This document shows, in pieces, positions 44,381 through 52,596 of a stretch of DNA of 64,000 nt (within the stretch, counting starts at the first letter, position 1; each line of letters starts with the position of its first letter). Position numbers and translations under genes: made by a program. Below the pieces are notes generated by a model. It was given only the letters and a program-made list of their open reading frames with translations. It had not been told where the DNA came from and did no database searches. The DNA comes from Leptolyngbya boryana PCC 6306 (GTDB lineage: Bacteria > Cyanobacteriota > Cyanobacteriia > Leptolyngbyales > Leptolyngbyaceae), in the NCBI RefSeq assembly GCF_000353285.1, contig NZ_KB731324.1:4606577-4670576 (forward strand). Reading direction: 5' to 3'.

Positions 44381-45361
44381 CTAGCTAGCCCGTCCTAGAG
44401 AAGATGAGTTGAAGCAACCTGTCGAGGATTTCAAGGATTCCATGAATGCAAAGGCATGAGGAGAAAGGGGACGATTTGCGACGATCGCCATCCGAATGGT
44501 TCTAAAAAAGGGGATCGGCAAGCTACGAACTTCAACATTGGGCGGGATGGGTTCAGCCGCTAGACGAGGCAGAATCGCAACGCCTAGACCTTGGGCAACC
44601 ATATTGACAACAGTTGAGTCAGATTTTGCTTGATAGACAGGTTGAATCGATCTGCAAAATCTCGCACAGTGTTCGTAAGCATACTTGTCAGAGGTGAATC
44701 CATTCGTCGCGACGATCAGGGGATAGGATTTTAGGTGCTCCCACCCCAACTTGAAGGGTGGTTCTGTGTAAGACAAGGGAAGTAGCACCACAAACTCATC
44801 CTGCAAAAACTCCCAAGTTTCAAACTCATCCGTCATCAAGTCATCTGTAAACCCAATGTCAGCATGTCCTTTACACAAGTCATCCTCAATGCTCTGTTCA
44901 TCAAACTGCTCGATCACACTCACCGTGATTCCTGGAAACTGTCGTTGAAACTGGGCAATAATTGTTGGAAGCAGGTGAGTTGCAACGCTGCGAATCGAGG
45001 TCAGGCGCACCTTGCCTCCTTGAAGACCCCGCAGCAAATTTGCCTCTTTCAAGATTTGTCCTTGCAGATGTACGATCTGTTGAGCATGGGTAAGCACCCT
45101 CTCTCCAGCAGGAGTCAGTTCTGCACCATAACGCCCACGAGAAAATAAAACAATCCCGAGATCTGATTCGAGTGCTGCGATCGCATTACTTACGGCTGAC
45201 TGCGCCACCTCCAACTCAAGAGCCGCCTCACTGAAGCTATTGTGTTCTGCAACTGCAATAAAAGCATGAAGTTGCGCCAGCTTGATCTTGCTTTGACGCT
45301 TTCGTTCCATAAGTCCAGGAAAAGGGGTGTGAATGGTAGTAAACAGGATTTTTTCAGACAA
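44381..45361 (-). CDS. LysR-family transcriptional regulator
   Basis: A 326-residue LTTR. The helix-turn-helix is at residues ~27-85 (LAQLHAFIAVAEHNSFSEAA, then VAQSAVSNAIAALESDLGI), followed by a periplasmic-binding-protein-like effector domain (VRLTSIRSVATHLLP to the end). About 20 residues before the family-typical start suggest that translation may begin at the Met at residue 18 (MERKRQSK). It is divergent from the CobW/nitrile hydratase operon, with a strong dyad just outside its start, so it is the obvious candidate regulator of that operon, CbbR/NtcB-like in layout. Confidence 0.9.
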   Translation of the reverse strand: MSEKILFTTIHTPFPGLMERKRQSKIKLAQLHAFIAVAEHNSFSEAALELEVAQSAVSNAIAALESDLGIVLFSRGRYGAELTPAGERVLTHAQQIVHLQGQILKEANLLRGLQGGKVRLTSIRSVATHLLPTIIAQFQRQFPGITVSVIEQFDEQSIEDDLCKGHADIGFTDDLMTDEFETWEFLQDEFVVLLPLSYTEPPFKLGWEHLKSYPLIVATNGFTSDKYAYEHCARFCRSIQPVYQAKSDSTVVNMVAQGLGVAILPRLAAEPIPPNVEVRSLPIPFFRTIRMAIVANRPLSPHAFAFMESLKSSTGCFNSSSLGRAS

Positions 45362-45376
45362 TGGACAAAGAGAAGG

Positions 45377-45411
45377 TATCGTATCTATCTATTTTGATGA
45401 TAGATACGATA
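45377..45411. promoter_or_regulatory. LysR-type operator dyad
   Basis: TATCGTATCTATC (45377-45389) and GATAGATACGATA (45399-45411) are exact complements around a 9-base spacer. The centre is ATC-N9-GAT, which contains the T-N11-A core typical of LysR-family binding sites. It lies 16 bases from the lysR start and about 330 bases from the CobW gene, suiting autoregulation and divergent control. The rest of the spacer (to 45744) is AT-rich; no further site could be defined. Confidence 0.65.
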
Positions 45412-45744
45412 TCAAAAATGCTTTGACTTCTATTTATTGCTTCAATTAAGCTTTTCGACATTGAGAAATAAAACTTGCAGTCAAATCAGGAGATAAAGTT
45501 TTTAAAGAAGGCTTTGTTATCAGAACTGAGAGGAGAAATTATTGTTTCATGATGAATAAAGTTGAATTTTTTGTTCATCTTAGACACAATTTAACCTTCT
45601 AATTCTTTTGTCTCAGCCACTACTTTTTTCAACCAGCATTAATGAGATCAATAGGCATAAGATACAGCAAAGCAAAAGGCGCAGTTAGTAAATTCTTTCA
45701 AGCCACTTAGTCGTTCAACCGCTCGCAATTATAGGCATTTGTGT

Positions 45745-46704
45745 ATGCTGAGTAGCTCTATTCCCGTTACGATCATTACAGGTTATCTTGGCTCAGGAAA
45801 AACGACACTGCTCAATCACATTCTTCACTATGAACATGGCAAAAAGGTTGCTGTGATTGTGAACGAATTTGGAGATGTGGGAATCGATGGTCAGCTTGTC
45901 TTGAATGCAGATGAAGAAATCTTAGAAATGAATAATGGCTGCATTTGTTGTACAGTCCGGGGGGATTTAATTCGCATTATCGGCAGCTTGATGGAGAAGC
46001 GCGAAAAGTTTGATCATTTGGTGATTGAAACAACTGGGTTAGCTGATCCAGCACCTGTGATTCAGTCATTTTTCGTCGATGAAACCATGCGATTTAAAAC
46101 TCACTTAGACGCAGTGGTCACGGTTGTCGATGCTAAACACATTGAGGAACATTGGGACAGCAGTGAAGCTCAAGAACAAGTCGCTTTTGCAGATGTTATC
46201 TTACTCAACAAGATTGATCTCGTTTCTCCTCAACAAATCGAAACAATAGAAAACCGAATTCGATCGATGAATGCCTTTGCCAAGATCTATCGAACTCACA
46301 ACTGCGATGTAGAAATTGACTCGATTTTAGGAGTCAAAGCCTTTGACCTCAAGAATGCTTTATCAATTGATCCAGAGTTTCTCAATGAAGCCGCGCATGA
46401 GCATGATGACACTGTTTTCTCGATTTCGATCGTTGAACCGGGGGTCGTCAATGGCGATAAGCTCACCACTTGGCTCAATCAACTCATTCAGATGCAAGGG
46501 CAAAATATTTTTCGGATGAAAGGCATCTTGAATGTAGACGATGAAGATCGACGGTTTGTGCTGCAAGGGGTTCATATGCTTCTAGAAGGAAGACCGGGAC
46601 GCCCGTGGAAATTTGACGAACTGCGCCGAAATGAGATGGTTTTCATCGGGCGGGAGTTGCCGGAATCAGAACTGAAAAGTGGATTTCAATCATGTTTGTC
46701 CTAA
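45745..46704 (+). CDS. CobW/COG0523 GTPase (metallochaperone)
   Basis: A G3E-family GTPase of 319 residues: Walker A GYLGSGKTTLLNHIL, the metal-binding C-x-C-C motif in NNGCICCTVRGDL, the NKID-type NKIDLV, and a C-terminal CobW_C domain (FRMKGILNVDDEDRRFVLQGV). I start it at the ATG at 45745 because AGG at 45734 is 8 bases upstream; the TTG at 45739 is too close. Related GTPases (P47K) are needed to activate some nitrile hydratases, and COG0523 proteins deliver Zn or Co. It heads the nitrile hydratase operon, so cobalt or metal insertion into that enzyme is the likely role. Confidence 0.88.
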   Translation: MLSSSIPVTIITGYLGSGKTTLLNHILHYEHGKKVAVIVNEFGDVGIDGQLVLNADEEILEMNNGCICCTVRGDLIRIIGSLMEKREKFDHLVIETTGLADPAPVIQSFFVDETMRFKTHLDAVVTVVDAKHIEEHWDSSEAQEQVAFADVILLNKIDLVSPQQIETIENRIRSMNAFAKIYRTHNCDVEIDSILGVKAFDLKNALSIDPEFLNEAAHEHDDTVFSISIVEPGVVNGDKLTTWLNQLIQMQGQNIFRMKGILNVDDEDRRFVLQGVHMLLEGRPGRPWKFDELRRNEMVFIGRELPESELKSGFQSCLS

Positions 46705-46755
46705 GTTTCGCTTAGGCAAGGTTCTCTAAATCATTCACAAACAGGAAGTAAGGGT

Positions 46756-47271
46756 ATGAAAAAGCTAGATGCGTATAGTGTCAGTATTGGTGCTTTAGGA
46801 GCATTGGATACTTATCTCACAGCAACGTTGATTCTTGTCCCCGTGTGGGTGACATTTATTGCTTGGGCATCCTTCTTTATCTTAGGGGGCAAATCTTCTG
46901 GCTTAAAGCAGAGCATTGCTTCTAACCTCACCGGAATCGCGATCGCATCTTTGACACTGCTCTCGATTTCAGCCTTGGGAAGCAATCCTTTGATCGCGGC
47001 GATCTGCGTTGGTATCGGCAGTGCGGCGATGGTGCAGGCTTCCAAAGTTCCTCTACTTAGGGCGATTCCTGCCATTGTTTGGGGATTTGCCTCGACCGTT
47101 GGAACTACGATTGCAACTGGGAAAGCGATTACAACTCCAGGACTAGAAAATCCAGCACTGGTCGCAGCAGCAGCAATGATTTTAGGCGGAATCTTCGGCT
47201 ATCTCTCCGAAATGTGGGGAGATGCGATGACCACACAACCCATCTCCGCCAGAGAGCAGTCCCGCGTTTAG
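46756..47271 (+). CDS. DUF1097 family membrane protein
   Basis: A 171-residue integral membrane protein with about five hydrophobic segments (VWVTFIAWASFFILGG, IAIASLTLLSISALG, PLIAAICVGIGSAAMV, LVAAAAMILGGIFGYL among them), matching the DUF1097 family, whose function is not established. It lies 51 bases after the CobW gene and 47 before nitrile hydratase beta, all on one strand. A role in uptake of a nitrile, amide or metal for the pathway is possible but unproven. Confidence 0.75.
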   Translation: MKKLDAYSVSIGALGALDTYLTATLILVPVWVTFIAWASFFILGGKSSGLKQSIASNLTGIAIASLTLLSISALGSNPLIAAICVGIGSAAMVQASKVPLLRAIPAIVWGFASTVGTTIATGKAITTPGLENPALVAAAAMILGGIFGYLSEMWGDAMTTQPISAREQSRV

Positions 47272-47318
47272 ATAAATCGTGATTCACCTTTGCGTGTTCA
47301 ATTAGGAGAAACGAAAAA

Positions 47319-48038
47319 ATGAAGCTACAGCACTACCTGGGTGGACTTGAGGGACTTGAACCTTCTAGCTTTGAAAAGCGAGTCTTTGTGCAACCTTGGG
47401 AAGAGCGCATCTTTGGCATTCATGTGGCAATGATGGCGTTAAGTAATCATCTAGAAGCAGTCAAGACAGTTCCGACTCAGTTTAAGAGTTTCTGGACGTG
47501 GGGACATCTTCGCAAAGGTGCTGAAGGTTTAAACCCCTTCGACTATTTCAAGTACCGCTACTACGAAAAGTGGCTCGGTGGCATCTCTGGTTTCTTTGTT
47601 GAATCTGGCTATGTTTCTAAAGAAGAACTGGATTCAAAAACAGCAGCTTACCTAGAACAGCTAGATGCACCGCTCCCTCAAGCAGAAGAACCTGCGATCG
47701 ACGATCAAGTGATGGAATACTTGCGGGTTGGAGATTCGCCGAAGTGTGACGTTGCCATTCAGCCGAAGTTCAAGGTTGGCGATGTGGTCACGGTCAGAAA
47801 TCCACCTCCAACCGATCACTGCAAGCTACCAGGCTACCTCCGCACGAAGCAGGGAGTGATTGATGTGGTCTATGAAGGGGCTTATAACTATTACTTCCCA
47901 ACAGGCGATGGAGTCGGCGATCCGATGCCCATCTACAACGTCAAATTTGATTCTCACGAAATTTGGGGCAATTTGACCGAGCCAAAAACATGGATTTACG
48001 TCCAAATTTTTGAAGGCTATCTAGAAGATCCGGCTTAA
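47319..48038 (+). CDS. nthB: Nitrile hydratase subunit beta
   Basis: The beta subunit pairs with alpha to hydrate nitriles to amides. The 239 residues match the family: a helical N-terminal half (KRVFVQPWEERIFGIHVAMM, which the accessory protein also resembles) and a C-terminal SH3-like barrel (KFKVGDVVTVRNPPPTDHCKLPGYLRTKQG, then YNVKFDSHEIWG). The beta-alpha-accessory gene order is the one known for cobalt-type enzymes such as that of Rhodococcus J1. AGGAGA at 47305-47310 precedes the ATG. Confidence 0.94.
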   Translation: MKLQHYLGGLEGLEPSSFEKRVFVQPWEERIFGIHVAMMALSNHLEAVKTVPTQFKSFWTWGHLRKGAEGLNPFDYFKYRYYEKWLGGISGFFVESGYVSKEELDSKTAAYLEQLDAPLPQAEEPAIDDQVMEYLRVGDSPKCDVAIQPKFKVGDVVTVRNPPPTDHCKLPGYLRTKQGVIDVVYEGAYNYYFPTGDGVGDPMPIYNVKFDSHEIWGNLTEPKTWIYVQIFEGYLEDPA

Positions 48039-48078
48039 TTTGGGTGCGCTTGATTTTGTTTGATTAAGGATGTGAGAC

Positions 48079-48687
48079 ATGGCTGATAGCATTGATCGCG
48101 AAACTTATAGTGCTGCTCGTGTGAGAGCGTTAGAGTCGTTGCTAATTGAGAAAGGGGTCATTACCAGTGCAACGGTTGACAAGGTAATCGAGTTTTTTGA
48201 GAAAGATATGGGACCGTTTAATGGTGCCAAAATTGTTGCAAAAGCCTGGGTTGATCCAGAGTTTAAGCAGCAATTGCTCGAAGATACGCCGTCTGCGATC
48301 GCAGTGATGAATTTTCCGCGTGGCATGGCAGGTGCAGAAGGTGAACACATGAAAGCAGTTGCGAATACTGATGACGTTCACAATCTCATTGTTTGTACGA
48401 TGTGTTCCTGCTACCCTTGGCCTGTGTTAGGACTGCCGCCCTACTGGTTCAAAGATCCGACGTTTCGAGCGAGAGCAATTCGCGAACCTCGCAAAGTCTT
48501 GCAAGAGTTTGGGCTAGACATTCCCGAATCGACTGAAATTCGAGTCTGGGATACGAGCGCCCAAATCCGATGGTTTGTGGTTCCAGAACGCCCAGATGGA
48601 ACCGAGGATTGGACAGAGGAGCAGCTTGCTGCCATCATTACCCCTGAATCAATGCAAGGGGCAGCTAAAGTTGTTGTTCCCGCTTAG
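48079..48687 (+). CDS. nthA: Nitrile hydratase subunit alpha, cobalt type
   Basis: The catalytic metal subunit, 202 residues. The metal-binding loop is VCTMCSCYPWPVLGLPPYW: three Cys and a Ser in C-T-x-C-S-C order, with Thr in the second position as in cobalt-type enzymes (iron types have Ser). The two outer Cys are normally oxidised to sulfinic and sulfenic acids. The arginines of FRARAIREPRKVL fit the beta-Arg/alpha contact regions. It is 40 bases downstream of beta and 19 upstream of the accessory gene. The enzyme acts in the cytoplasm. Confidence 0.95.
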   Translation: MADSIDRETYSAARVRALESLLIEKGVITSATVDKVIEFFEKDMGPFNGAKIVAKAWVDPEFKQQLLEDTPSAIAVMNFPRGMAGAEGEHMKAVANTDDVHNLIVCTMCSCYPWPVLGLPPYWFKDPTFRARAIREPRKVLQEFGLDIPESTEIRVWDTSAQIRWFVVPERPDGTEDWTEEQLAAIITPESMQGAAKVVVPA

Positions 48688-48706
48688 AAAGCGGAGGGAG
48701 AGTTAA

Positions 48707-49072
48707 ATGCAGGTCAAATTTGAGCAGTTTGCGGCTGCGAGTATGTTAGTTGATCCGAATGCTCCGCCTCGCAGCAATGGAGAACTTTTATTTGCAAGAC
48801 CTTGGGAAGGGCGCGCGTTTGGCATGGCGATCGCGCTCTCTAAAAAAGGACACTATGAGTGGGAAGATTTTCGCCAAGGCTTAATTACTTCGATCGCAGA
48901 GTGGGAAGCAACACACTGTAAAGACGATCCGGATTGGGACTATTACATGCGTTGGCTATTGGCTTTAGAGCGATTAACGTTAGACTCTGATCTGATTTCG
49001 CCAGAAGAACTAGAGCAGCGAACGGCTGAAATGATTGCTCAAGAGAAGACTGCTCTCTCTGCAATTCAATAA
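48707..49072 (+). CDS. Nitrile hydratase accessory protein (activator)
   Basis: A 121-residue protein similar to the N-terminal half of the beta subunit (FARPWEGRAFGMAIALSKKGHYEWEDFRQGL, then DWDYYMRWLLALERL). Such 14-kDa activators (NhlE/P14K-like) carry cobalt and swap the alpha subunit into the mature enzyme. GGAGGGAGAG precedes the ATG. The presence of both this activator and a CobW GTPase in one operon is less usual than either alone. Confidence 0.88.
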   Translation: MQVKFEQFAAASMLVDPNAPPRSNGELLFARPWEGRAFGMAIALSKKGHYEWEDFRQGLITSIAEWEATHCKDDPDWDYYMRWLLALERLTLDSDLISPEELEQRTAEMIAQEKTALSAIQ

Positions 49073-49100
49073 CATCCTAAGTACGATACATGAGGTCAGA

Positions 49101-49790
49101 ATGATCAATCAAAGCAAGGTTTCTAGACTAGCTTCCTTCAGTCAACTTCTGCAACCAAAGCGAGTCCTTCTTCTAAGCATCGCCAGTGTTTTACTGATCG
49201 CATCTCCCGCAATGGCTCACCATGCGATGGACGGAAAAATGCCGAGGAACTTCTTTGAAGGCTTTCTGTCGGGGCTAGCACACCCTCTCATTGGCGTGGA
49301 TCACTTTGCATTCGTCGTCGCGATCGCACTCTTAGCTGTCGCGAAACGACAGGGGATTATGATTCCAATCGCGTTTATCTTGTCGGCAATGCTAGGAGCA
49401 GGACTACACCTGATTGGACTGAGTTTGCCAGGGGTTGAACTCCTGATCGCTGCATCCATTCTCATTGTAGGCATCTTGCTGACTCGAAAAGACGACCTAA
49501 ATAGTACAACAGTCTTTGGACTGAGTACGATCGCAGGAGTCTGTCATGGCTATGCTTATGGCGAGGCAATTTTTGGAGCACAGATGACTCCGATGCTCGC
49601 CTATTTGCTCGGCTTTACTTGTATTCAGTTGGGGGTAGTCCTGGTTGTCTTTAAGTTAGGGAAACGTTTGCTTGAGCAATCACAGGTTTCTGCTAGCTTA
49701 CGCTCTACTGGATTTGTAATTTGTGGAATTGGTATCACGTTTCTGTTTTCCCAAATTATCGATGTCCTTGTCCCATTACCCAAAGGGTAA
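49101..49790 (+). CDS. hupE: HupE/UreJ family metal (Ni/Co) permease
   Basis: A 229-residue protein with a signal-peptide-like N-terminus (LLLSIASVLLIASPAMAHH) and about six TM helices. The family's metal-binding motif H-P-x-x-G-x-D-H is present as AHPLIGVDHFAF, and a second His region is CHGYAYGEAIF. The start is the ATG at 49101 (GAGG at 49092-49095); the longer frame from 49035 overlaps the accessory gene. HupE/UreJ proteins move nickel or cobalt. Next to a cobalt-type nitrile hydratase, cobalt uptake is the natural reading. Confidence 0.88.
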   Translation: MINQSKVSRLASFSQLLQPKRVLLLSIASVLLIASPAMAHHAMDGKMPRNFFEGFLSGLAHPLIGVDHFAFVVAIALLAVAKRQGIMIPIAFILSAMLGAGLHLIGLSLPGVELLIAASILIVGILLTRKDDLNSTTVFGLSTIAGVCHGYAYGEAIFGAQMTPMLAYLLGFTCIQLGVVLVVFKLGKRLLEQSQVSASLRSTGFVICGIGITFLFSQIIDVLVPLPKG

Positions 49791-49838
49791 CTCAGCGAAA
49801 TCCTTGTAAAACGACTTTCAGAAATAAGAGCGCAGCAC

Positions 49839-49866
49839 CTCCACTCAATCTCATCATTGAGTGGAG
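49839..49866. terminator. Hairpin after the nitrile hydratase/hupE operon
   Basis: CTCCACTCAAT (49839-49849) and ATTGAGTGGAG (49856-49866) pair perfectly around a six-base loop, 48 bases after hupE. There is no strong T-run, so it is a terminator-like hairpin that may separate hupE from cysK. Confidence 0.55.
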
Positions 49867-49921
49867 TATGATTGTTGACTAATCCGCTAGCAATTTCCGT
49901 TCAAGTTGCAGAGATAAAATC

Positions 49922-50857
49922 ATGCGAATTGCCGATGATGTCACTGATCTTATTGGTCGGACTCCCCTCGTCCGACTCAAGCGCATTCCTCAAACAGAAG
50001 GGTGCATCGCACAGATTGTGGCGAAGCTAGAAGGGATGAATCCCGCCGCTTCTATCAAAGATCGCATTGGGATCAGCATGGTTGAAGCGGCAGAAGCCGC
50101 AGGTCTGATTGAACCCGGTAAAACGGTTTTAGTCGAGCCAACGACGGGCAATACTGGAATTGCGCTTGCAATGGTTGCCGCTGCTAAAGGATATCGCTTG
50201 ATTGTTGCCATGCCAGACACAATGAGCATGGAACGGCGGGCAATGTTAAAAGCTTACGGAGCGGAGTTAGAACTTACACCCGGTCATCTATTTAGCCAGG
50301 GAGCCGTCGATCGAGCCATGGAATTAGTTGCGACGATTCCCAATGCGTTTATGTTGAATCAATTTAAAAACCCGGCGAATCCTAAAATTCATCGAGAAAC
50401 AACTGCCGAGGAGATTTGGGCAGATACCGATGGACAGGTTGATATCGTGGTTGCAGGTGTCGGAACAGGCGGCACGATTACGGGATTAGCAGAAACCCTC
50501 AAACAGAAGAAACCAGAAATTCAAGCGATCGCAGTCGAGCCGCAAAATAGTCCTGTGCTATCCGGTGGGCAAGCAGGAATGCATAAGATTCAAGGCATTG
50601 GAGCAGGATTTGTGCCGGATGTGATGCGACTTGAACTGGTTGATGAAGTCATACAAATTAAGGATGAGGATGCAATCTACTATAGTCGTCGCTTAGCTCG
50701 CGAAGAAGGATTATTGTCAGGCATTTCTGCGGGGGCGAACTTGAGTGCAGCAATTCAGCTAGCAAAACGTCCGGAGAATGTTGGAAAGTTAATTGTCTTT
50801 ATTCAGCCAAGCTTTGGAGAGCGATATCTGAGTACAGTGCTATTTCAGGAGGGGTAA
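49922..50857 (+). CDS. cysK: Cysteine synthase family PLP enzyme (CysK-like)
   Basis: A 311-residue fold-type II PLP enzyme. The PLP lysine is in [11 protein letters not shown], the substrate-binding loop is [11 protein letters not shown] (TSGNTG in most CysK), and the phosphate-binding [10 protein letters not shown] is present. It should make cysteine from O-acetylserine and sulfide. Some members of the family also act as beta-cyanoalanine synthases, using cyanide, and the neighbouring nitrile hydratase could then convert the product to asparagine; this second role is a hypothesis. The hairpin at 49839 suggests a promoter of its own. Confidence 0.9.
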   Translation: MRIADDVTDLIGRTPLVRLKRIPQTEGCIAQIVAKLEGMNPAASIKDRIGISMVEAAEAAGLIEPGKTVLVEPTTGNTGIALAMVAAAKGYRLIVAMPDTMSMERRAMLKAYGAELELTPGHLFSQGAVDRAMELVATIPNAFMLNQFKNPANPKIHRETTAEEIWADTDGQVDIVVAGVGTGGTITGLAETLKQKKPEIQAIAVEPQNSPVLSGGQAGMHKIQGIGAGFVPDVMRLELVDEVIQIKDEDAIYYSRRLAREEGLLSGISAGANLSAAIQLAKRPENVGKLIVFIQPSFGERYLSTVLFQEG

Positions 50858-50944
50858 CTCATCGAACAGATCGCTCTAACCTAAAGTCATCAAAAGTAGG
50901 AAGGTGAGATAAATTGGAAGATTACCGCTCTGGTTTGCGTCCCG

Positions 50945-51068
50945 CCCCGGAATGAAATTCCAGAGCTAACTGTACGAAGTGGGTTGAAACCCACTGAAGA
51001 AGGTGTGATCATTGGCTGTTAGTCCCTTGAGTGGACTTCGTTCAACTAGCCCCGAATTCATTCCGGGG
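50945..51068. repeat. Large imperfect palindromic repeat element
   Basis: The ends are inverted copies: CCCCGGAATGAAATTC at 50945 and TAGCCCCGAATTCATTCC up to 51068. Inside, ACGAAGT (50974) pairs with ACTTCGT (51035-51041), and GTGGGTTGAAACCCAC (50979-50994) is a hairpin by itself. The whole ~124 bases can fold as one branched hairpin. It looks like one of the dispersed non-coding repeats common in cyanobacterial genomes, and it covers the upstream TTG start of the desaturase frame. Confidence 0.65.
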
Positions 51069-51104
51069 TGGGTCAGTAACGAAGCAAGAGAACTCACCGA
51101 ACTG

Positions 51105-52169
51105 ATGTTTAATTATGCCTATCTATTTATGGTGTCTAGAACAATGTACTTAAAACGAGATTTACATTCCCTAAAGCTGTTTTGGAATGGACTCGCTATC
51201 TTTTATACATTGAGCAGTTATAGTACAGGAATTGGGCTTCTCTTACTGCCTGCTAGTTGGCTGAACATTGTTGGCGTGTTACTTCTCACTCACAGTTTAA
51301 CGTTAGCAACATATCTTGCACATGAGTTTATGCACGCTAACGTTTTCTCGCATCTGCGCTGGAATGCGTTTGGAGGCAATGTGATGCTGTGGCTGAATGG
51401 AAGTTGCTATGTGCGATTCTCTGAGTTAATGAAGATGCACATTGCTCATCATACCGATCGCATTGACTATTGCCGATTCAATCTCGTTGCGTTTCTTGAC
51501 TCGCTACCATCGCTCCTCAGATTTACTTTTTTGGCAAGCGAGTGGCTCTACATTCCCTCGCTCGCATTCTTCTTGCGAATTCGTTTGATGCTTGCTCCTT
51601 TTAGGCAACTTGAGCGCAGACACGATCGCATTCGGGTTGTCTCGATTTTTTTGATTCGCAGCGCTCTCTTTGCTGTACTCGGGGCGATTTCTCTCAAAGC
51701 GCTACTTCTATATTTAGTTGCTTATATCAGCATGATTCACATCCTACGGTTAATGGATGCGTTTCAACATACTTATGAATCGCTACCTGTAGGAGTTCCC
51801 TTACCTCAAAAGTTTCAAAACATTTCTCGCGAGGAAGCCAATATCTATGAGCAAGCGAACACTTTTTCTAATATCATTTCTCATCAATATCCCTGGCTGA
51901 ATTTAATTCTGCTCAATTTTGGGTATCACAATGCTCATCATGCAGATATGACGTGTCCCTGGTATTCTTTGCCCAAGCTCGATCGACAACTTTATCCAGA
52001 TAGTCAGAGCCATTACCTCATTTTGCGATCGCTCCTCAGGAACTATCATCGCTTTCGCGTCTCGCGCATCTACAGTGGACAAGGAGAAGTCTTGACACAA
52101 CACGGCAATCTTCAGTTCGACAAATTTTATGGAGCAACAGAAGTCTCTTTTTTAGTCGTTCCGTCCTAA
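51105..52169 (+). CDS. Membrane fatty acid desaturase
   Basis: A membrane di-iron desaturase/hydroxylase with the three histidine boxes HEFMH, HIAHH and HNAHH and about five TM segments. The frame opens at a TTG at 51012, but that codon and the next ~57 bases lie inside a palindromic repeat, so I start at the first ATG after it (51105; another is at 51129), giving about 354 residues. It introduces a double bond or hydroxyl into an acyl chain or carotenoid-like substrate; it is not obviously DesA, DesB, DesC or DesD. No operon partners. Confidence 0.82.
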   Translation: MFNYAYLFMVSRTMYLKRDLHSLKLFWNGLAIFYTLSSYSTGIGLLLLPASWLNIVGVLLLTHSLTLATYLAHEFMHANVFSHLRWNAFGGNVMLWLNGSCYVRFSELMKMHIAHHTDRIDYCRFNLVAFLDSLPSLLRFTFLASEWLYIPSLAFFLRIRLMLAPFRQLERRHDRIRVVSIFLIRSALFAVLGAISLKALLLYLVAYISMIHILRLMDAFQHTYESLPVGVPLPQKFQNISREEANIYEQANTFSNIISHQYPWLNLILLNFGYHNAHHADMTCPWYSLPKLDRQLYPDSQSHYLILRSLLRNYHRFRVSRIYSGQGEVLTQHGNLQFDKFYGATEVSFLVVPS

Positions 52170-52197
52170 GTTTGGATTTCAACAGCACAGTACTTTT

Positions 52198-52587
52198 TTA
52201 CGGGATTTTATAACCTGTCACTCTTACAGTTAATTCTCCCAAACGCGGATCGCGCTGAAACACAAATGCGCCTTCTTCCTTCTCATCTTTCGACAAAAAA
52301 TCAATCTGTTGATCCCCTGCTTCAACAATCTGATTGTTCACTCTCAATTCTGCAATCACTTGCAGCGACTCTACAGTTTCTCCACCTGTATTCGTCACCG
52401 CAAACGGAACATAGAACTTACCCTGAGTTTGCCGAATCTCTTGAGTCTGTTCGATTGAAATCGCAGGCGGCTCGTGGCGCTCAGAAGCCCAAACATAGAT
52501 CACAAGTCCCGCGATCGCGCTCAATATCGAACTGGCAATCCCAAATGTCACCCACTCCGCGATCGTTCTAGGTTTCCGGTCTGTCAT
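52198..52587 (-). CDS. TIGR02588 family protein
   Basis: A 129-residue protein with one N-terminal TM helix (residues ~12-34, WVTFGIASSILSAIAGLVIYVW) and an extracytoplasmic beta-rich domain (FYVPFAVTNTGGETVESLQVIAEL). It matches the TIGR02588 family, which is almost always next to TIGR02587, as here. AGGAGG lies six bases before the ATG, and the gene follows its partner by 9 bases. The function is not known. Confidence 0.85.
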   Translation of the reverse strand: MTDRKPRTIAEWVTFGIASSILSAIAGLVIYVWASERHEPPAISIEQTQEIRQTQGKFYVPFAVTNTGGETVESLQVIAELRVNNQIVEAGDQQIDFLSKDEKEEGAFVFQRDPRLGELTVRVTGYKIP

Positions 52588-52596
52588 CTCATCCTC

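Noticed and set aside
45362-45744. B12 riboswitch before the CobW gene
   Set aside because: Only a partial GCCACT was seen; no further conserved box or fold.
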